Below, piece by piece: positions 13,201 through 28,200 of a stretch of DNA of 64,000 bases. A program made the position numbers and the translations under genes. A model generated the notes under the pieces. That model had not been told where the DNA came from and searched no databases. It saw only the letters and a program-made list of their open reading frames with translations. This stretch comes from Elmis aenea. Taxonomy: Eukaryota > Arthropoda > Insecta > Coleoptera > Elmidae. The first letter of the stretch is position 1. Each line of letters opens with the position of its first letter. Location of the stretch: positions 33,173,466-33,237,465 of the forward strand of contig OX393577.1 in assembly GCA_947652605.1 (NCBI GenBank). Direction: 5' to 3'.

Positions 13201-16200
13201 GTTTTTGGGATTCTCAATTAACTAAATATTTATTCATTACTAAATTTTGTTAAATAATATGAAATGTGTTAAGAAAATTGTATAATATGCAACAGAAATG
13301 AACCAAATTAGCTTTAAATAGAGTAAACTCAATTACAAGCGAATCCTCATCACGGCGTTTAGATGTTCCCCAGACACACCAACCAATCAAACTATGCCAC
13401 TAACATCTAAGATTTTACCTAAGCAGACCATATAACGCAATTATATTCATATTTGATTACCAGTTAATTACGTGCGACTTTCGACAAGTTCGCGTCTTGT
13501 AGGTCATTTCTACGATTTCTCTGTTACCGACAAAGTAACATTTGAAGTAATTTGCCTCAGAACAATTACATAAACTTGGATTTTATAGGGTTGCTTCTGA
13601 ATTCTTGATCTGTACTACGTAAAACGGACATTGTTCTCGACCTCACATTAAAGTTTCTCTGATGGAAATGTTAAAACCTGCTTTTGCTTACTTTGATAAG
13701 GGTACAATCAATTTTTTTGAACAAAATTGTAAAATCTTATATGGTTTAAAACAAATTATGAAAAGTTTCATGCAAGGTATAAATTACATTTTTTAAAAGT
13801 TTATGGTTTCAGAATGTTTTTAAAATTATGTTCATTTTTCTATTACCAAATTTAGTTAAGTGTAACGACGAAATAATGACGTGAGGAAATTATTTTAATT
13901 TATTAAAATTTGAATGTTTTGTAGGGTTTCAATTATTACTTTAATATACTTTAGCAGAAGGTAATATTACAATGTCTTTTATTACACTTTTTGTTTCAAG
14001 TATTAAAGACATTTAAACTTTAAACAATTTTGTAGGTAGGTACTTACGTGAACATGTTTTTCTTGTTTTTATATTTGCATACAGCGTCTGCAACAAATGA
14101 GTTTTTTTTATCGATTAAACAAAAAATTTTATATTTGTTGTGTAAAATTCAAAAATAAGATATTAATATAGAATATAATTTTCCCATGAACTTTTTTTTG
14201 TAACTCTTAAAATAAGGGCATTTAACTTTTGCTAATATTTCTAAAAATCGCTAAAAGCTAGTCATATTAATTTTTATAGATTTTTTTAAAATCTTATAAT
14301 ATATTTTAGGGTAGGTACCTACTTTAATCAGAAATAAAATTTCCTGAAAAATCGATAATAAAAACTTATCCATTTGAGGCAGACGTTTTTAATATAATAC
14401 CTGCTATAAAAATCAAAATTTGAAATTGAACGTACAATTTCATTTTAATCACATTTTTGAATTCTAAACAACTTGTTCCTACAAACTTTTTTTCGAATTC
14501 CGAAATAACACTAATATAATAAAATATAATTTCCCTTAAAAAAATGTGTAACTCTTAAAATAAGAGCACTTTACTCGCTAAAATCTAGCGTCATATGAAC
14601 TTTTATTAAACTTTTTCATCAAAAAAATTGGTTTTAGGTAATGCACCAACTCTTATCTATCAAGAATAAAATTGTCAGAGGAGCGATAATAATTTTTTTT
14701 TCCATTGTTGCAAATTTTTAGAATGACCCTGTATATTAAATTGCTTTATAATTTAATAAATTCTTTTGTTTCTATATTTTCAACTAAATTCGAAGCTTCA
14801 AATGGTCTTCATTGTTATTTAGAGAATATACTGAATAAAAAAGATACCTAATTTATTAAAAAAGATCCGAGTCAAATGGTGCTTTTGGCTTCTAGCAGAT
14901 GAAAATGTTAAATAGGCCTACTTTTGACTTCAAAAATGTACCAAAATTTTCATTTACTATAATCTTTGACAGACATACTGTATGTACAAAATGACGCACG
15001 GGTTTTTCAAAACGTGATACTCGCTCGATCAGTTAGGGCAATCGTATACAATTTTACTATAGGTAAATTAACAGTGTATATTTTACCTTATATTTACTTT
15101 GCAGAGATCTTGCCGATTATTTCAAAAGAAATTTGAAGTCAAAAATTTAACGAACTATTTAGTGCATTGTGTAAACTGCAGTTATGTATTTTGTCCATCT
15201 GTCTGAATATTTTTTTAAAATATTATTTGGTAATGATATGAGTTTGACTAATTGCAAATAATATTATTTTGCAGTTAAACAGCACCACTGATAAATATAA
15301 CATAATCTGCTTTTCTTACTCATGCTTTTAAAAGAAACAACATTAGTGAATTATGTAATTGTTTATCATATATGTCATCTGAAGCGGTGTCTGAAATATT
15401 TTCGTAATAAGCAGATAGTGTTCTAAAATAAATAGAACTTATACAAGCATATCATGAAATCAGATTTCTAATTGATTCAGTCTTTTAAAATTAAAATCAA
15501 ATTTTGGAAGTCAACGGTTAAAATAAATCGCTTGCTTTTTAATAGGAGAAATTAATGATAATACAAGTACCAGCGCATAGTATTAGTCTACATTTATAAC
15601 TAACTGTGAACTTTGAATTGACGATAGTAAATGCAGGGGTAAACATGGGAATTACCTTCTTGTCTCCTTACATATTTGAGTATATCGCCGCTATATCATA
15701 CATACGAGGGCGTATTGAAAAGTAAGGTCTCCAACGATGCCATTTCCGAACGCGAGTTGCTAGGCAAAATTTGACAACAGCGCTGCATTCCTTGGTTCCC
15801 CCACCACAGTGTAAAACCATCCGCGAGACCTTGGGACGCTCAGCCGCTGCGTAGCACTAGCACTCGTTTAGGAGGGAGCTCCCGCTTAGCTCGCCCGCCA
15901 GGTGCGAACTGCGCTCAGTCATTCGATTTTTGAATGCAAAAAATATCTTTCCGATAGGCATTCATCGCCAGTTAGTGGAAGTGTACAGTGCGAATTGTAT
16001 GGACATAAAAAACGTGCGGAAGTGGTGCGGGAGTTTTCTGAGGGCCGGGAAAACGTCCACGATGAGCAGCGGTCGAGGCGGCCGAGTTTGCCGGAATCAA
16101 CGGCGGCTCGAATCGACGAGATGGTGCGCAATAACGGGAGAATGGAGAATAACCCTTCATGAGATAAGGAAAGGTCGTAGCCACACTCTTCATTAGACCT

Positions 16201-19200
16201 TCCCTTATCTCATGAAGGGTTATTCTCTATTCTCCGGTTATTGCGCACCATCTCGTCTGTTCGAGCCGCCGTTGATTCCGGCAAATTCGCCCGCCTCGAC
16301 CGCTGCTCATCGTGGACGTTTTCCCAGCCCTCAGAAAACTCCCGGCACCACTTCCGCACGTTTTTTATGTCCATACGGTTCGCACCGTACACTTCCACTA
16401 ACTGGCGATGAATGTCTATCGGAGAGACCTTTTTTGCATTCAAAAATCGAATGACTGAGCGCAGTTTGCACCTGGCGGGCGAGCTAAGCGGGAGCTCCCT
16501 CCTAAACGAGTGCTACGCAGCGGCTGAGCGTCCCAAGGTCTCACGGATGGTTCTACACTGTGGTGGGGGAACCAAAAAATGCAGCGCTGTTGTCAAATTT
16601 CGCCTAGCAACTCGCGCTCGGAGACCTTACTTTTCAATACGCCCTCGTATATACAAGGCGTCCCAAATTCAAGCCTCAGCATGGGGATGTCGCTAATTTA
16701 ACAGCTGCGAAGTCTGCTAAATTGGCACAAAGTTACGTTATTAAGAGGTAATTTCAATTTTGAAATAAAAATTACCACATTCCTCTTAGTAGGTAAAAAA
16801 ATTATTTAGAAAGCGCTAAAAAAAAGTTTTTTTTTCCCTTAATTTTTAATAAATCGAGCAATTTAAAGTGCTCTCCTAAGTCATCTATTTATTTGATTTA
16901 CATCGATCTCATCGGATTTTGTATCACACGTTTTGTTTATTTAGGACCATTAATAACTAGAAGGACTCATGACTAAATAAATAAATAAATAATAACTTTG
17001 TTATTTTATGGAATTATAGGGGTGCTATATTGAATTTTTGCATTAAAGGACAGTTCGGAAACAAACCGTTGTCCGACGGGGCCAACTCTGGCAAGTAGAG
17101 TGCTCGAGGCAGCTATTCGATGATCAACAGATGGATTTTAGTCAACCCAATAACAGACTTGTGACATAGCGCATTATTTTGATGAAAAAAAATTTTTGGT
17201 TTGATAATGGGGACCTTTTCTCTTAAATTTTCTGGTAGAGTGGGTCAAGTAAGCTGTTTTACGTTTTTCAAGATAATCAATCAAAAGAATACATTTCGCA
17301 TCCGAAAATACTGTGACCTAATCTTTCCGTTCGACGAAACTGTTTTCGTTCCATTCGGAGCTGGTTCACCTATTGCTGTCCACTTGTTTTGTTTTGATTG
17401 TTGCTTAATTTTCGGCGTGTAATGGATGGTTAATCCAAGTTTCGTTCACGGTTTGGAATCGGCGTAGAACGTGTTTTGGATTCTGTTTAAACAACGCCAA
17501 ACACTACTCGGAAATTGTCATACGATTGGGTTTTGATTCCAGTGTGAGCGATCGTCGGACCCTCCGCTCCGGATGGTATTGTTATGCATATGTGATGTAC
17601 TCGCTATTTTCGCTATTTTAATATGCTCATAGCCTCAGCTATTACAATCGACGGTTGTTGTTCAATACAAAATACAATTTTCTGTATTTTTCGAACCATT
17701 GTCTCCAGGGCCGCCGCGTGCATATGAGCCGCCCTTGTGCAAACTTTTAAAAAACCGCCCCCCCCCCACTGAATGTAAATAAAAAATCAAATTTTTTTGT
17801 TATGATTAATAATAAATATTACAGTATAAAAATAATAAGACTAAAAAAAATATATAAATATCACATAATATGTATGAATAGTAAAGTATAAAATTAAACC
17901 TATGTACAACAAGATCAGTTTGATGAACCACATATATTAAATAATGATGAAATGAATCACACCATAATGTCATAGAAGTTGCAGTCCTACAGTTTAAGAA
18001 ATTTTGGATTCTGATTCAATGAACCCAAAACTTTTGTTAGCGATCCGAGTACTTGGCCAAAATATGTAACCATAAAAATTAGAGATTGTTTGATTGAAAA
18101 TTGTTCTCGTCAAGTAATAGGGATTATCCTAAAGACGAGAATAATATTATTATCAAATGTTACCAAACCGAGAAAAACTTACAAGAAGTTATTAAGTTTT
18201 TTCAAAATCGCGATAAACGATATTTTATTATCATTTTAAAATATTTAATGATCAACATACGCTACTTACTAATGAATACGGTTGTCTTGATTGGAAACGG
18301 TTTAAATTATAGCGAACTTAAAATGTCGTTAAGTAATAAAAGTTGATTCAACACAACAACATAATACGAAACTAAAAACGTATCCAAACATCACAAAAAA
18401 TAATATATATAATACAAATTATTTAGGTAACAAAATATAAAATAAAATAATTCCTGTTATTTCTGAAGTCATAAAACAAAATATTTTACAAATAGATAAG
18501 AGTCGAAATATTGTTTTTTCTTGATACCACCCTAGATTTGAGTCACACAGAACAATAATTGATACAATATTTGGAATTAAGATAAATTCCAGAGCTCCTT
18601 TTTATTCATGTGTTGCAACGCTGTACTGTACTTATAAAAATAAATTAACAGAAACGTTTCCAAATACTGCTATTGTATTGCGTATTTATTAACCGCTACC
18701 CGTATCTGAAGCTTCCGGGGAAATTAGTTTTTCAAAGCTTAAATTAATAAAAACGACAACAATGTCCAAAGAACGTTTAGGAGGATAATTTACATATAAA
18801 TGAAATATCCAAAATCAAATTTGTACTCTTCGTGCTTTTAATGCCACAAAAGTTTTAATTAATTCACTTGTCAAAACCATCATAATATCGTTTTCTATAG
18901 ATATTATAGACAAATCTGTTAAACGTTCTTGGGTTGTGGTTGATCGTAAATAATTTTTAATTATTTTAAGTTTCGAGAAACTTCTTTTCCCTGATGCCAC
19001 TGATACTGCAAATGTTTGATAAATTCTTAAAATAACTGAAATATTCGGAAACGTATCGTGTAAATTGTTCTCATATATGAAGTTCAGCAAATCGTGAGGG
19101 GATATGTCTTTTTTTTAATAAAACATTGCAAAGTTTTGAGTTCCTAGAAAAGCTCAATTCCACCAATATCTCGATCATTTGGATTTATATCGTTGCTTAA

Positions 19201-22200
19201 TTTCAAATGTAAATCTTTGCAATGTTTTAAAATATCTTCCACCTTCCATTGCATTGTTTCAATACATTTACATTTTGGATGATTTTAAACATGTTATTAC
19301 TCTCCTTTAACAACGAAAACCTTTCAGTGAGAGATGATAGGGTAGTGTCTATTATTGCAAAAAAAAAATGTATTAGGTTCATCATTCGCTTCATAATCGA
19401 ACATTTTCTTTTTGCTTCTATCTGGAAAAATTGGTTCTACGTCCAGAATATCAGCTATCTTCTTTACAGAATTTACAACATTTTCAAAATTTTGATCTGT
19501 TCTATATTCTTTTAATTCTTCTGTAATCTGCTCAACGTATTCAAAAACTGTTTGTATATTAAACGAAGGGTTTTGCATGACTTTACTGACGACATTAATT
19601 TTAGTTAAAATATCATGCCATATAATAATTATAGAACAAAGAAATTTAAACGACGTGATTTTTAAAACAAGATTATTAGTTTGCGCTCTGGATTCGATGT
19701 CTTTACTTGTGTCTTCAATTATTCCTAAAAGGGCTTGATAAATTTCATGAATATTAATTTTCAATGGTTTTATCGCTTCTATACGGCTTTCCCATTTAGT
19801 ATTAGACAACGGTTTTCAAGTTAAATTTTGGATGTGAGAATTTAATATAGTCCATCGCTTAGTAGATGCCGAAAAGTAATTGTACAATTCTTGGACAATC
19901 CCAAAAAAATTCGTGAAGGGTTTTATTTGCCCTGAACTTGTCGGCTTTCTCCGTAAAGAGGCCCATAGGCCTGTAGTTTATACCTATATTTGTGTGGCAC
20001 CATACCCTATCGTAAAATTGTATTAATTAAAATTCTGAAGCGAATGATTTGAACAATCTGGCGTTTTGGCACGAATTGAAAATAAATATAATACAAAATA
20101 TGCAAAACTTAAATTATTCATGAATTTGCCGCCCCCTTGATGAGCCCTTGTGCGGTGCACAACCTGCCCACCTACACGCGGCGGCCCTGATTGTCTCAGA
20201 CTTAAAAGTAGTCGTTTTTGCTTTGAACGTTATAAGCATCTTCGCTTCGGTTCTCGTATAACCCCGTTGAATATTCGCAATCCATGTTTCTCAGACCCGC
20301 AAAACTTGGCAGCAGCTAAGGTTCAAAATTAAAATAGGCTGCTCTTCTTCGATCCGCAAATAGGTTTTAAGCGCCTTTTTTTTTCAAGTAAAAGCATAAT
20401 TAATTATTACATATTTACTTTCTTTTATAACTTTACATCCCCTACATTTTTCGCGGACCTCCAGGCCGTATGTTGTACAGGTCTGATTAACTGTTGAAAA
20501 TTATAGAGAGGAGTCATCTAAAGTAAAATGCACTTAGTTTTTATTCTGGTTAAGAATATACCCTACATATTGAAGTATTTTATCACTTCGCGTACTTTGG
20601 TTTTAGCCATTGTTTACAAAACATAGAATTCGTTAACTTTGGTGGACCGCCAAATTGGCCAAACGCAAACTACTTGACATTACCCTTAATTAATGAAAGG
20701 TGACAATGACAAAAATCGTAGACAATTCACAAGCCAACTTCATTCATAATCCGCTCCGTTAAGTAGCAAAGCGCATTATGAATAAAGTTGAGTGAAGTCG
20801 GCCATACAATTATAAAACTTTGCGACCTTTTTAAGCTAGACCGAAAACTATTCCACGCATGCTCGCGATTGGAAAATAACCACAAAAAATTTAAAAACAG
20901 CAATTTTTGATCAAAATAAGATGAACATGAAAAACAAAATTTATTCTAAATGTATTAAATTTTAAAACAGTTCAGTCATGTGTTTTTTTTTTCAAATACA
21001 AGTACAGGGTATATTCTGTGGAAATATAAAGTTATGGTTAGTCTCATTCTAAAAAATGTTTTGTACATACAACTCTACGTGTAAATGTTATTATTCAAAT
21101 TAATAAAAGTTTTAGAATTTAGACTTATGATTATTATGTCAAATTATGATAAAAACAGAAATAAATTTTGTAAACCCAATATGTAATTTTTGTATTTATT
21201 TGATAAAAATTGTTAGATGCCTTTTAAAGTAATTTTGTATGTTTAATAGTTAAACATAATGCTGAATAATATTAGTTTTTATATTTACTGATAAAAATCT
21301 ATACTCTTTGCACAACATGGAGTTCTCTTAAAAAACAAGATTAATTAACTATTTTTTTGAGAAATAAATATTACTTGTTCTTTCATCTGTGATGTTGAGT
21401 ATTTAAAAGCACTTTTTTTAAGTAACTTCTGAATCGTGCACATTGATCTCAATAAGTATATGTTATACTCGTATTAGATGTTTCATCTATTTAAATAATC
21501 ATTAGCTTTGTTATGAATTATGAGCGCAATATTGATTTTTTGCACATAAAGATATATAGGTACAAGTGATTCTACAAATTTTGATTACAGAGAGTAAAAT
21601 TTTAAAAATATCTGCAAATTCTATAAATACCTAGCTTTATTTTAATATAATCGAAATTGCTTTGAACAACAAAACCAATCCAAAATGTAAAAACATTTTA
21701 AAATTATTACAAATTTTACTTTAAAATAACTTATGAAATTAATATTGACATTTGTGTTTCATTCTATGAGAGATAATCAGAAAAACTTCAGTTGCAAATA
21801 CCTACGTGATTCTTTATTTCTTGATTAAGGACTACGTTAATCGTACAAAAAAAATCCAGTTTATCGGGGGTTTTGGTGATGAGTAGACAATACAGGTGTT
21901 GATTATCATAAATTACCAAACATTTTGATAAAGACAAATTTGCAAACATGGTATTTGTATATACGACATTTTCGGTATAATTAATAATATTATTACCCAA
22001 CATACCCATACAGCTACAGTAAAATTTTATTACCTACGTATTTTTTAAAATTTTTTGTGTCCAGTCTTTTTTATCAACTTCTAAAATCTGAGTGATGTTC
22101 AATGTCGTAAAATTGATGATGCAAAAGTCAACAGCTTGTTTGTTACTGACTTATTAAAATAATAAAATAGTTTATCCACAAATTTTTAAATTTTTAAAAA

Positions 22201-25200
22201 ATAAGTCACAAAAATGATTCATTGGTGCCTACATTATGTCATAGTGACATACAAATAATTTATAAAATGTAGAAATATGTGTTATGTACTGTAGCGTACG
22301 CTACTGCCTTATTGTAGCGAAAGCCTTATGCTTCCTTCGGTAAAACTTTGTTATGCCACTACGCACATTCTTGAGGGTAGTGAAGGTGTTAAACAGATGT
22401 TTGGGCTCGTGCTCGTCGTCTCTAGCGTTAGACCCCGCTGCGTTGTGGACCGGGTACCTCCAGTAATTAGGACAGCTATCGTTAAAATAGGCTTTAAATA
22501 AAACAAGAAGATTTTTTAAATATTTTGTTTATTCACGTTTAAAAATCGTAGTTTAGCTATTGTCACAAATGCGGTGAAGTTAGTTATTTCGGAGCGGGCG
22601 AGTGTTAGTATTTGAAGTTGCAGTTTGTAGGAGTAATTTTATTTAGGGTTGATTATTTTTTATCTAGGGTTAATTATTTCGGGGTGTACTGTACGTGATA
22701 TAGGGTAGTTAAATTTAGTATTTCGGTATTAGGTTAGGGGTTATACCGGGTGTTGGTTGAGGAACTAGTGAATAATTTGGGGTTGTGGAACAGGTGGTTT
22801 ACTATTTCTAAACTTTGGAGTTCATACCGGATCGGGACAATACCTTTTTGTGATAGCGTATTGTTATTTTGGGTACTGCAAGCGGCGTGTTATTAGAGGG
22901 AGGATTAATTTCTTTAACGTTGCGTGAACGTTGTTAGTCAGGTAAATGTTATTCAGCGGAGTACCGAGTTAGAGGAATTTAAAGTTTATGTGAGGCCAGA
23001 AAAGTATCGCGCAATTGGTTACTAATAAAAATACACGTTTGTTAAGGTGACTAACGGAGTTCCCTGCCTTACAAATTTCTTTGTGGAGAGAACATCTATC
23101 ATTTAGTCGTTACAATTTTACGCAAATTTAGAAACAATGACTCTGGGAGTTACCTGCCTCAGAATTTCTTCTGGGAGAAAACATCGATCCTAAAGTCGTA
23201 GTTTTAACGCAAATTTGGAAATATTGACTGACCAAGGGAGTGCCCTGCCTACAAATTTCTTTGTGGAGAGCACATCTATCGCTAGGTCCCAAAGAAAATG
23301 GTTCTCAAAAAAAGTGAACCTGGTTTGCTGTAAAACATTGCCTTTTATACGCTTTCGCGGGGTACTGGATGGGTAAATCCGCCTATTTTTTGGGATGGAC
23401 AAATCGTGTGGTGGACCTAGTATAATTTGGGAGGATGTTAGAGGTTTTGTGTTCGTTAATTTGTTACTTAAATTAGTATATTTGGTGGGGTGATCTTTGA
23501 ATATGCTGATTTGTCACTTATTAAACCCCTTCCAGTTATCAGGAATTGTACTGTTTTTTACTTAGCTTATCCCCACCAATATGCACTAAAATCTATCGTT
23601 TATGAGCTAAATGCGTTGCAGGAATTGTAATACAGAAATTTATACTAATGAAAATAGGAACATTGGTAAATCCTACTAATCGTTACCTTAATTTATTCAT
23701 TCTTGCTTAATTTAATTCTTAAGTTATCAAATTACAATTACAATTAGCGAATATTTAACATGCAGCAAACATTTAAGATTTAGTAACACAGTGCATTGAC
23801 CCATTTCCTGGAACAGTGGGCATTCCCAAGGAATCTTAGACCTGGCGCTAGGTAGGGGTTGCCAGATGTTTAGTCTGGTTTTTATGCTCGTTTTCTTAAG
23901 ATTCCATAAAGACAATTTATGACCCTTGTGTGGTGTTCGACCGTCAATAACTTCGTAAATAAAGTCATTTATTTATTTACCATAGTTTCTGAAACTAACG
24001 CCTAGACGGCCACTAACTACGATCAAGCTCATTAATGATGATTTGTAAAGATTTTGTTTTATTTCAACTTCCTGATTAAATGTAGACATTATATGCTACG
24101 CGCGTTATTTCTAACACGTGTGGCGTTACGTTACTTTTAAAGTGTTATTTATGTTTTTCTACAGCCAGAACTATTACCTTACAGCCCCTTTGGTATTGCA
24201 TGTGATAATGCAAAGTTTGCTTTTGAATACTGACTTAAATAGTAATTCATGACTGGTATGTGCGATCATAACAGTACATATATGAATAATGACATAAATC
24301 AAAGCTTAACCTATATTTAAAAATTGGCAGTACAAAATATTATCAAAAATTTCAATCATAAAACTTTTTCAGTGAAGCGAGCGATTTGGACGAAGAACAA
24401 GGAGATGATGCAAAGTCCGTTAAAACCAATGACGAAAACAAAAAGTGAGTATCCTTTGTATCATATTTCTTATTTACTTTGGAAACGTATAAGACATCGA
24501 TAACTGTTATGATTGGATTACCGTTCTATTATTGCAGTGACGTAATAAGGAAGCCCTAGGTGGAGTTCAAGGTGGCTAACAATTAAATATTACAGTAAAT
24601 ATTTTATTTTCTAGGACGTTGCAAAATGTCATGAATGCATTAACGCATTTTTATCATCACACCTACTAAAGCATTTATTGCTGCGACTCAGAGGCTGTAT
24701 GCTTTTACAAGTGCCGTTAATTATGTGGAAGGTTACCGGTTAATCAAGAATTTTTCACCGTTACATAATAATTGCGCAAGTTTCATTATTTCACTATTCT
24801 AAGTCAACAATTGTAATGTCGGCAAATAAATGCAAGTTCTAATGAATTTTGGTAAAAGGATAAAAATGTATCGTAATGACTTAATCGAAAAACAATTCAA
24901 CCGTTGTATATTCAAACTGACAGCTACAGTTGGTTTTAATTTAATTATTTTTACATAATTTCTTAAAAGGTTACGTACAAGCTTTTACATTTTCTATACC
25001 GATAAAAAAATTTCATGATTGTATTATTTTTTAAAGGCAAGTAATTTATTTGAATTAAGTGATTTTTCGATATTTAAGCAATTACGCTATACTTCGCAAG
25101 ATAAAGGTATCCCTAGATAATCACTAAAATCTTATTATTTATTTAACATCCTGGAACGTATAGCATCCGTTCTAAAAGAACAATATGTAACTTTAAAAAA

Positions 25201-28200
25201 AATATTTATATCGATTATTAATTCCCAACCAGTTTTCCGTGACACAACCTGCCATTAGTATTCCGCGAAAATGTATTATTATTATTATATTTGTATGGTA
25301 TAAGGTTGATTAAATTGCAAAACTCATTAACAATACAATCATATACAGGGTGTTTCTTAAGTATTGTAAAAAAATTCGGGAGGTGATTCCTGGTCAAAAA
25401 TTAAGAGGGGTCTTTCAAATAATTTTTTTTCCTTAGACTTAGAATAATATTTGGTAGGTGTTTTATGCTTATTAAAAAAATTCCCATAGTAATATTTTTA
25501 ATCGTCTCCCACCTTCACACGGGGCTGAAAAGTGCGACCCCTGTTGTTTTTTTTTATCAGAACTTTTTAGAAGCTTAAAAATTTTAATTAAAAAATTTGT
25601 TTTTTGAAAACTTGACTTATTTAGAAACTTTTTTTATTCTTTAGTTTTCTCGTAAAACCTACCGTTTTGAGTAAAAAATAACATAAGTAAACACGAACGA
25701 TCAAATATTCCAACATAAAACGATTCATTTTGGTGGTTGCCATGGTTTGTTTATGTTCATATTGGGTAGATTAGACGGATGTTATTCATTTTTGACGTTT
25801 ACGCGCCAACAACGCTATAACGCCCGTCAATTGTACCCAATAAGAACATAAACAAACCATGGCAACCACCAAAATGAATCGTTTTATGTTGGAATATTTG
25901 ATCGTTCGTGTTTACTTATGTTATTTTTTACTCAAAACGGTAGGTTTTACGAGAAAAACTAAAGAATAAAAAAAGTTTCTAAATAAATCAAGTTTTCAAA
26001 AAACCAATTTTTAAATTAAAATTTTTAAGCTTCTAAAAAGTTCTGATAAAAAACCCAACAGGGGTCGCACTTTTCAGCTCCGTGTGAAGGTGGGAGACGA
26101 TTAAAAATATTACTATGGGAAACCTTACAATAAGTATAAAACATCTACCAAATATCATTCTTCAAGTTTAAATCAAATTTGAGAAATAAAATAAAAACCT
26201 AATTTTACCGCTCCCCTTTAGGGGGGTTAACTCCGAAAGGAGACGTGTTAGGAAAAAAATGTATATGAAAGACACCCCCCAATTTTTGATAAGGAATCAC
26301 GTCCCGATTTTTTTTGCAATACTTAAGAAACACCCTGTATAATACATTATATCGCAGGCATGATATAGGCACAATTTGTGCATTTTATAAAATTCCTAGG
26401 TATTTTATAAAAAGCCGGCAAAACTAGCAAATTATGGCTGTTTCGTGATTTGATTAAGCATATAAGCTATAAATGCAACTTCTATAAGTGCATCATATTC
26501 ACAATCATATTCTATAAATGCATTACTCCATATATGCAAAAACATTCTATAAACGCAACTTTCAAAAATCAAGCTACCCGTAGTAAAAACTGTCAGTGTC
26601 ACAGTCAATCAATCAATCATGAAGAAAGTTAATTTAACGATTAAGGATAAGTGTGAAAATTTAAATAAACTTGAAAATACTAAAGTGAAAGACATTTTTT
26701 TTACTTAATGCAACACCCATAATATAATAGAAAGATTTTAAAAATATTTTAAAAAAATGGTTTCCTTTACTCTCTAAATGCATATTTTTTCTATAAATGC
26801 ATTTTTTTAAAAACATTTGAATCTAACAATGTTGCATTTAGAGAGAATTTACTGTAATAAAATGTCGGCAGATTTTTTTTTTATGAAAACAAACCGTTTA
26901 GCTTAATTTTCATTATTTATTAAAATTAAACAACTTTAACCTGACATTCTATAACTGACCAAATGAATGGGAATTATAAGAAATTGAGAAAGCCATAATT
27001 TTGTCGTTTTACCAGTATTTTATAAAATATCTAGGCATTTTATAAAAATCCAATATTACATTATGCTTACGACATAAAAATACAATACATATTGCTAGTT
27101 TCCATATTTATAAATGAAAGTTAGGTCCAATACGCGCATATTTATATTGACTGTTCCGCAATTTCAATAAACCAGAGATCGATCTAGTTTAAATCATATG
27201 TATTTTAAATTATAAGTAATCAAAATAATGTGGAATCCGATTCTATAACCAATTTAAAAAAAGTGAAGATTATACTTGATTAACCCATTAGTGCATAGCG
27301 TCCGTTTAAACGGACGGTAACTTTTGAACTAATTTTAGTGCGTTAAACGTAATTACAAATATTTTGTCACTACAGATGTCTTTATATGTCTTTAGTTTTG
27401 CCGGAAAAAAATGTTAGAAGTGTATTATAGTGTTGGTGTTGAAATTTTTCAAAAATGGTCCCATCACTTTATCAAGCAAGTGGCACAGGGTAAGTTTTCA
27501 ATTTATAATTTTTATTAATAACGATATTGCTATATTTTAAGGTTATTTTATTTTAACTATGACATCTACCTACATATTCAAGTGTATTTGAACGAAAAAA
27601 AATTATAAATAACGTTTGTGCAATGTTTTTTATATTGCGTCCGTTATAACGGACGCTGTGCATTGCGTGTTGTTTAGCAGGTAATACGGGGATACTGTGC
27701 AACGGTACGATACAGGATACAAGGACAAGTAAATGCCCTCTTCCAGAAAAAAAAAGATATGGATAAAAAGGCAAGAGGCTACTACGATTACCACACAGAC
27801 GTTTCAAACAAAATATCACTCGTTAGAGGGAAAGACAATAAGGTGGTTACTTGTATAACAAACTATGATGTTTGTATATGTCATGTTTACTTAGTAGCAT
27901 AGTGTCCGTTAAAACGGACGGGCTGTATTTCGGAAAATAAAATTTACAAAATGTTTAAATTATTTTTTTCCATCTTATTTTACATCATATGAACCCCCTT
28001 TCCTATTTTTGACAAAAAAACTATTCTGGTAAACTTCATGCACTAATGGGTTAAGTACATTTTGCCGGCGCAGTGTCTTGGTAGCCGACAACAGTTGCAA
28101 CATTAACATGCGTACTAGGGATTCTGTCCCGGGACTTTCTTAGTCTCGAGTCCCGGGACATTTAGTTCGAGACTCGAGACGAGACTAAATGTTACAGAAC

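Noticed and set aside
19324..19809. 161-residue minus-strand frame as a host gene
   Set aside because: It lies inside a hAT element bounded by an exact 8-bp duplication and reads as hAT transposase with disrupting mutations.
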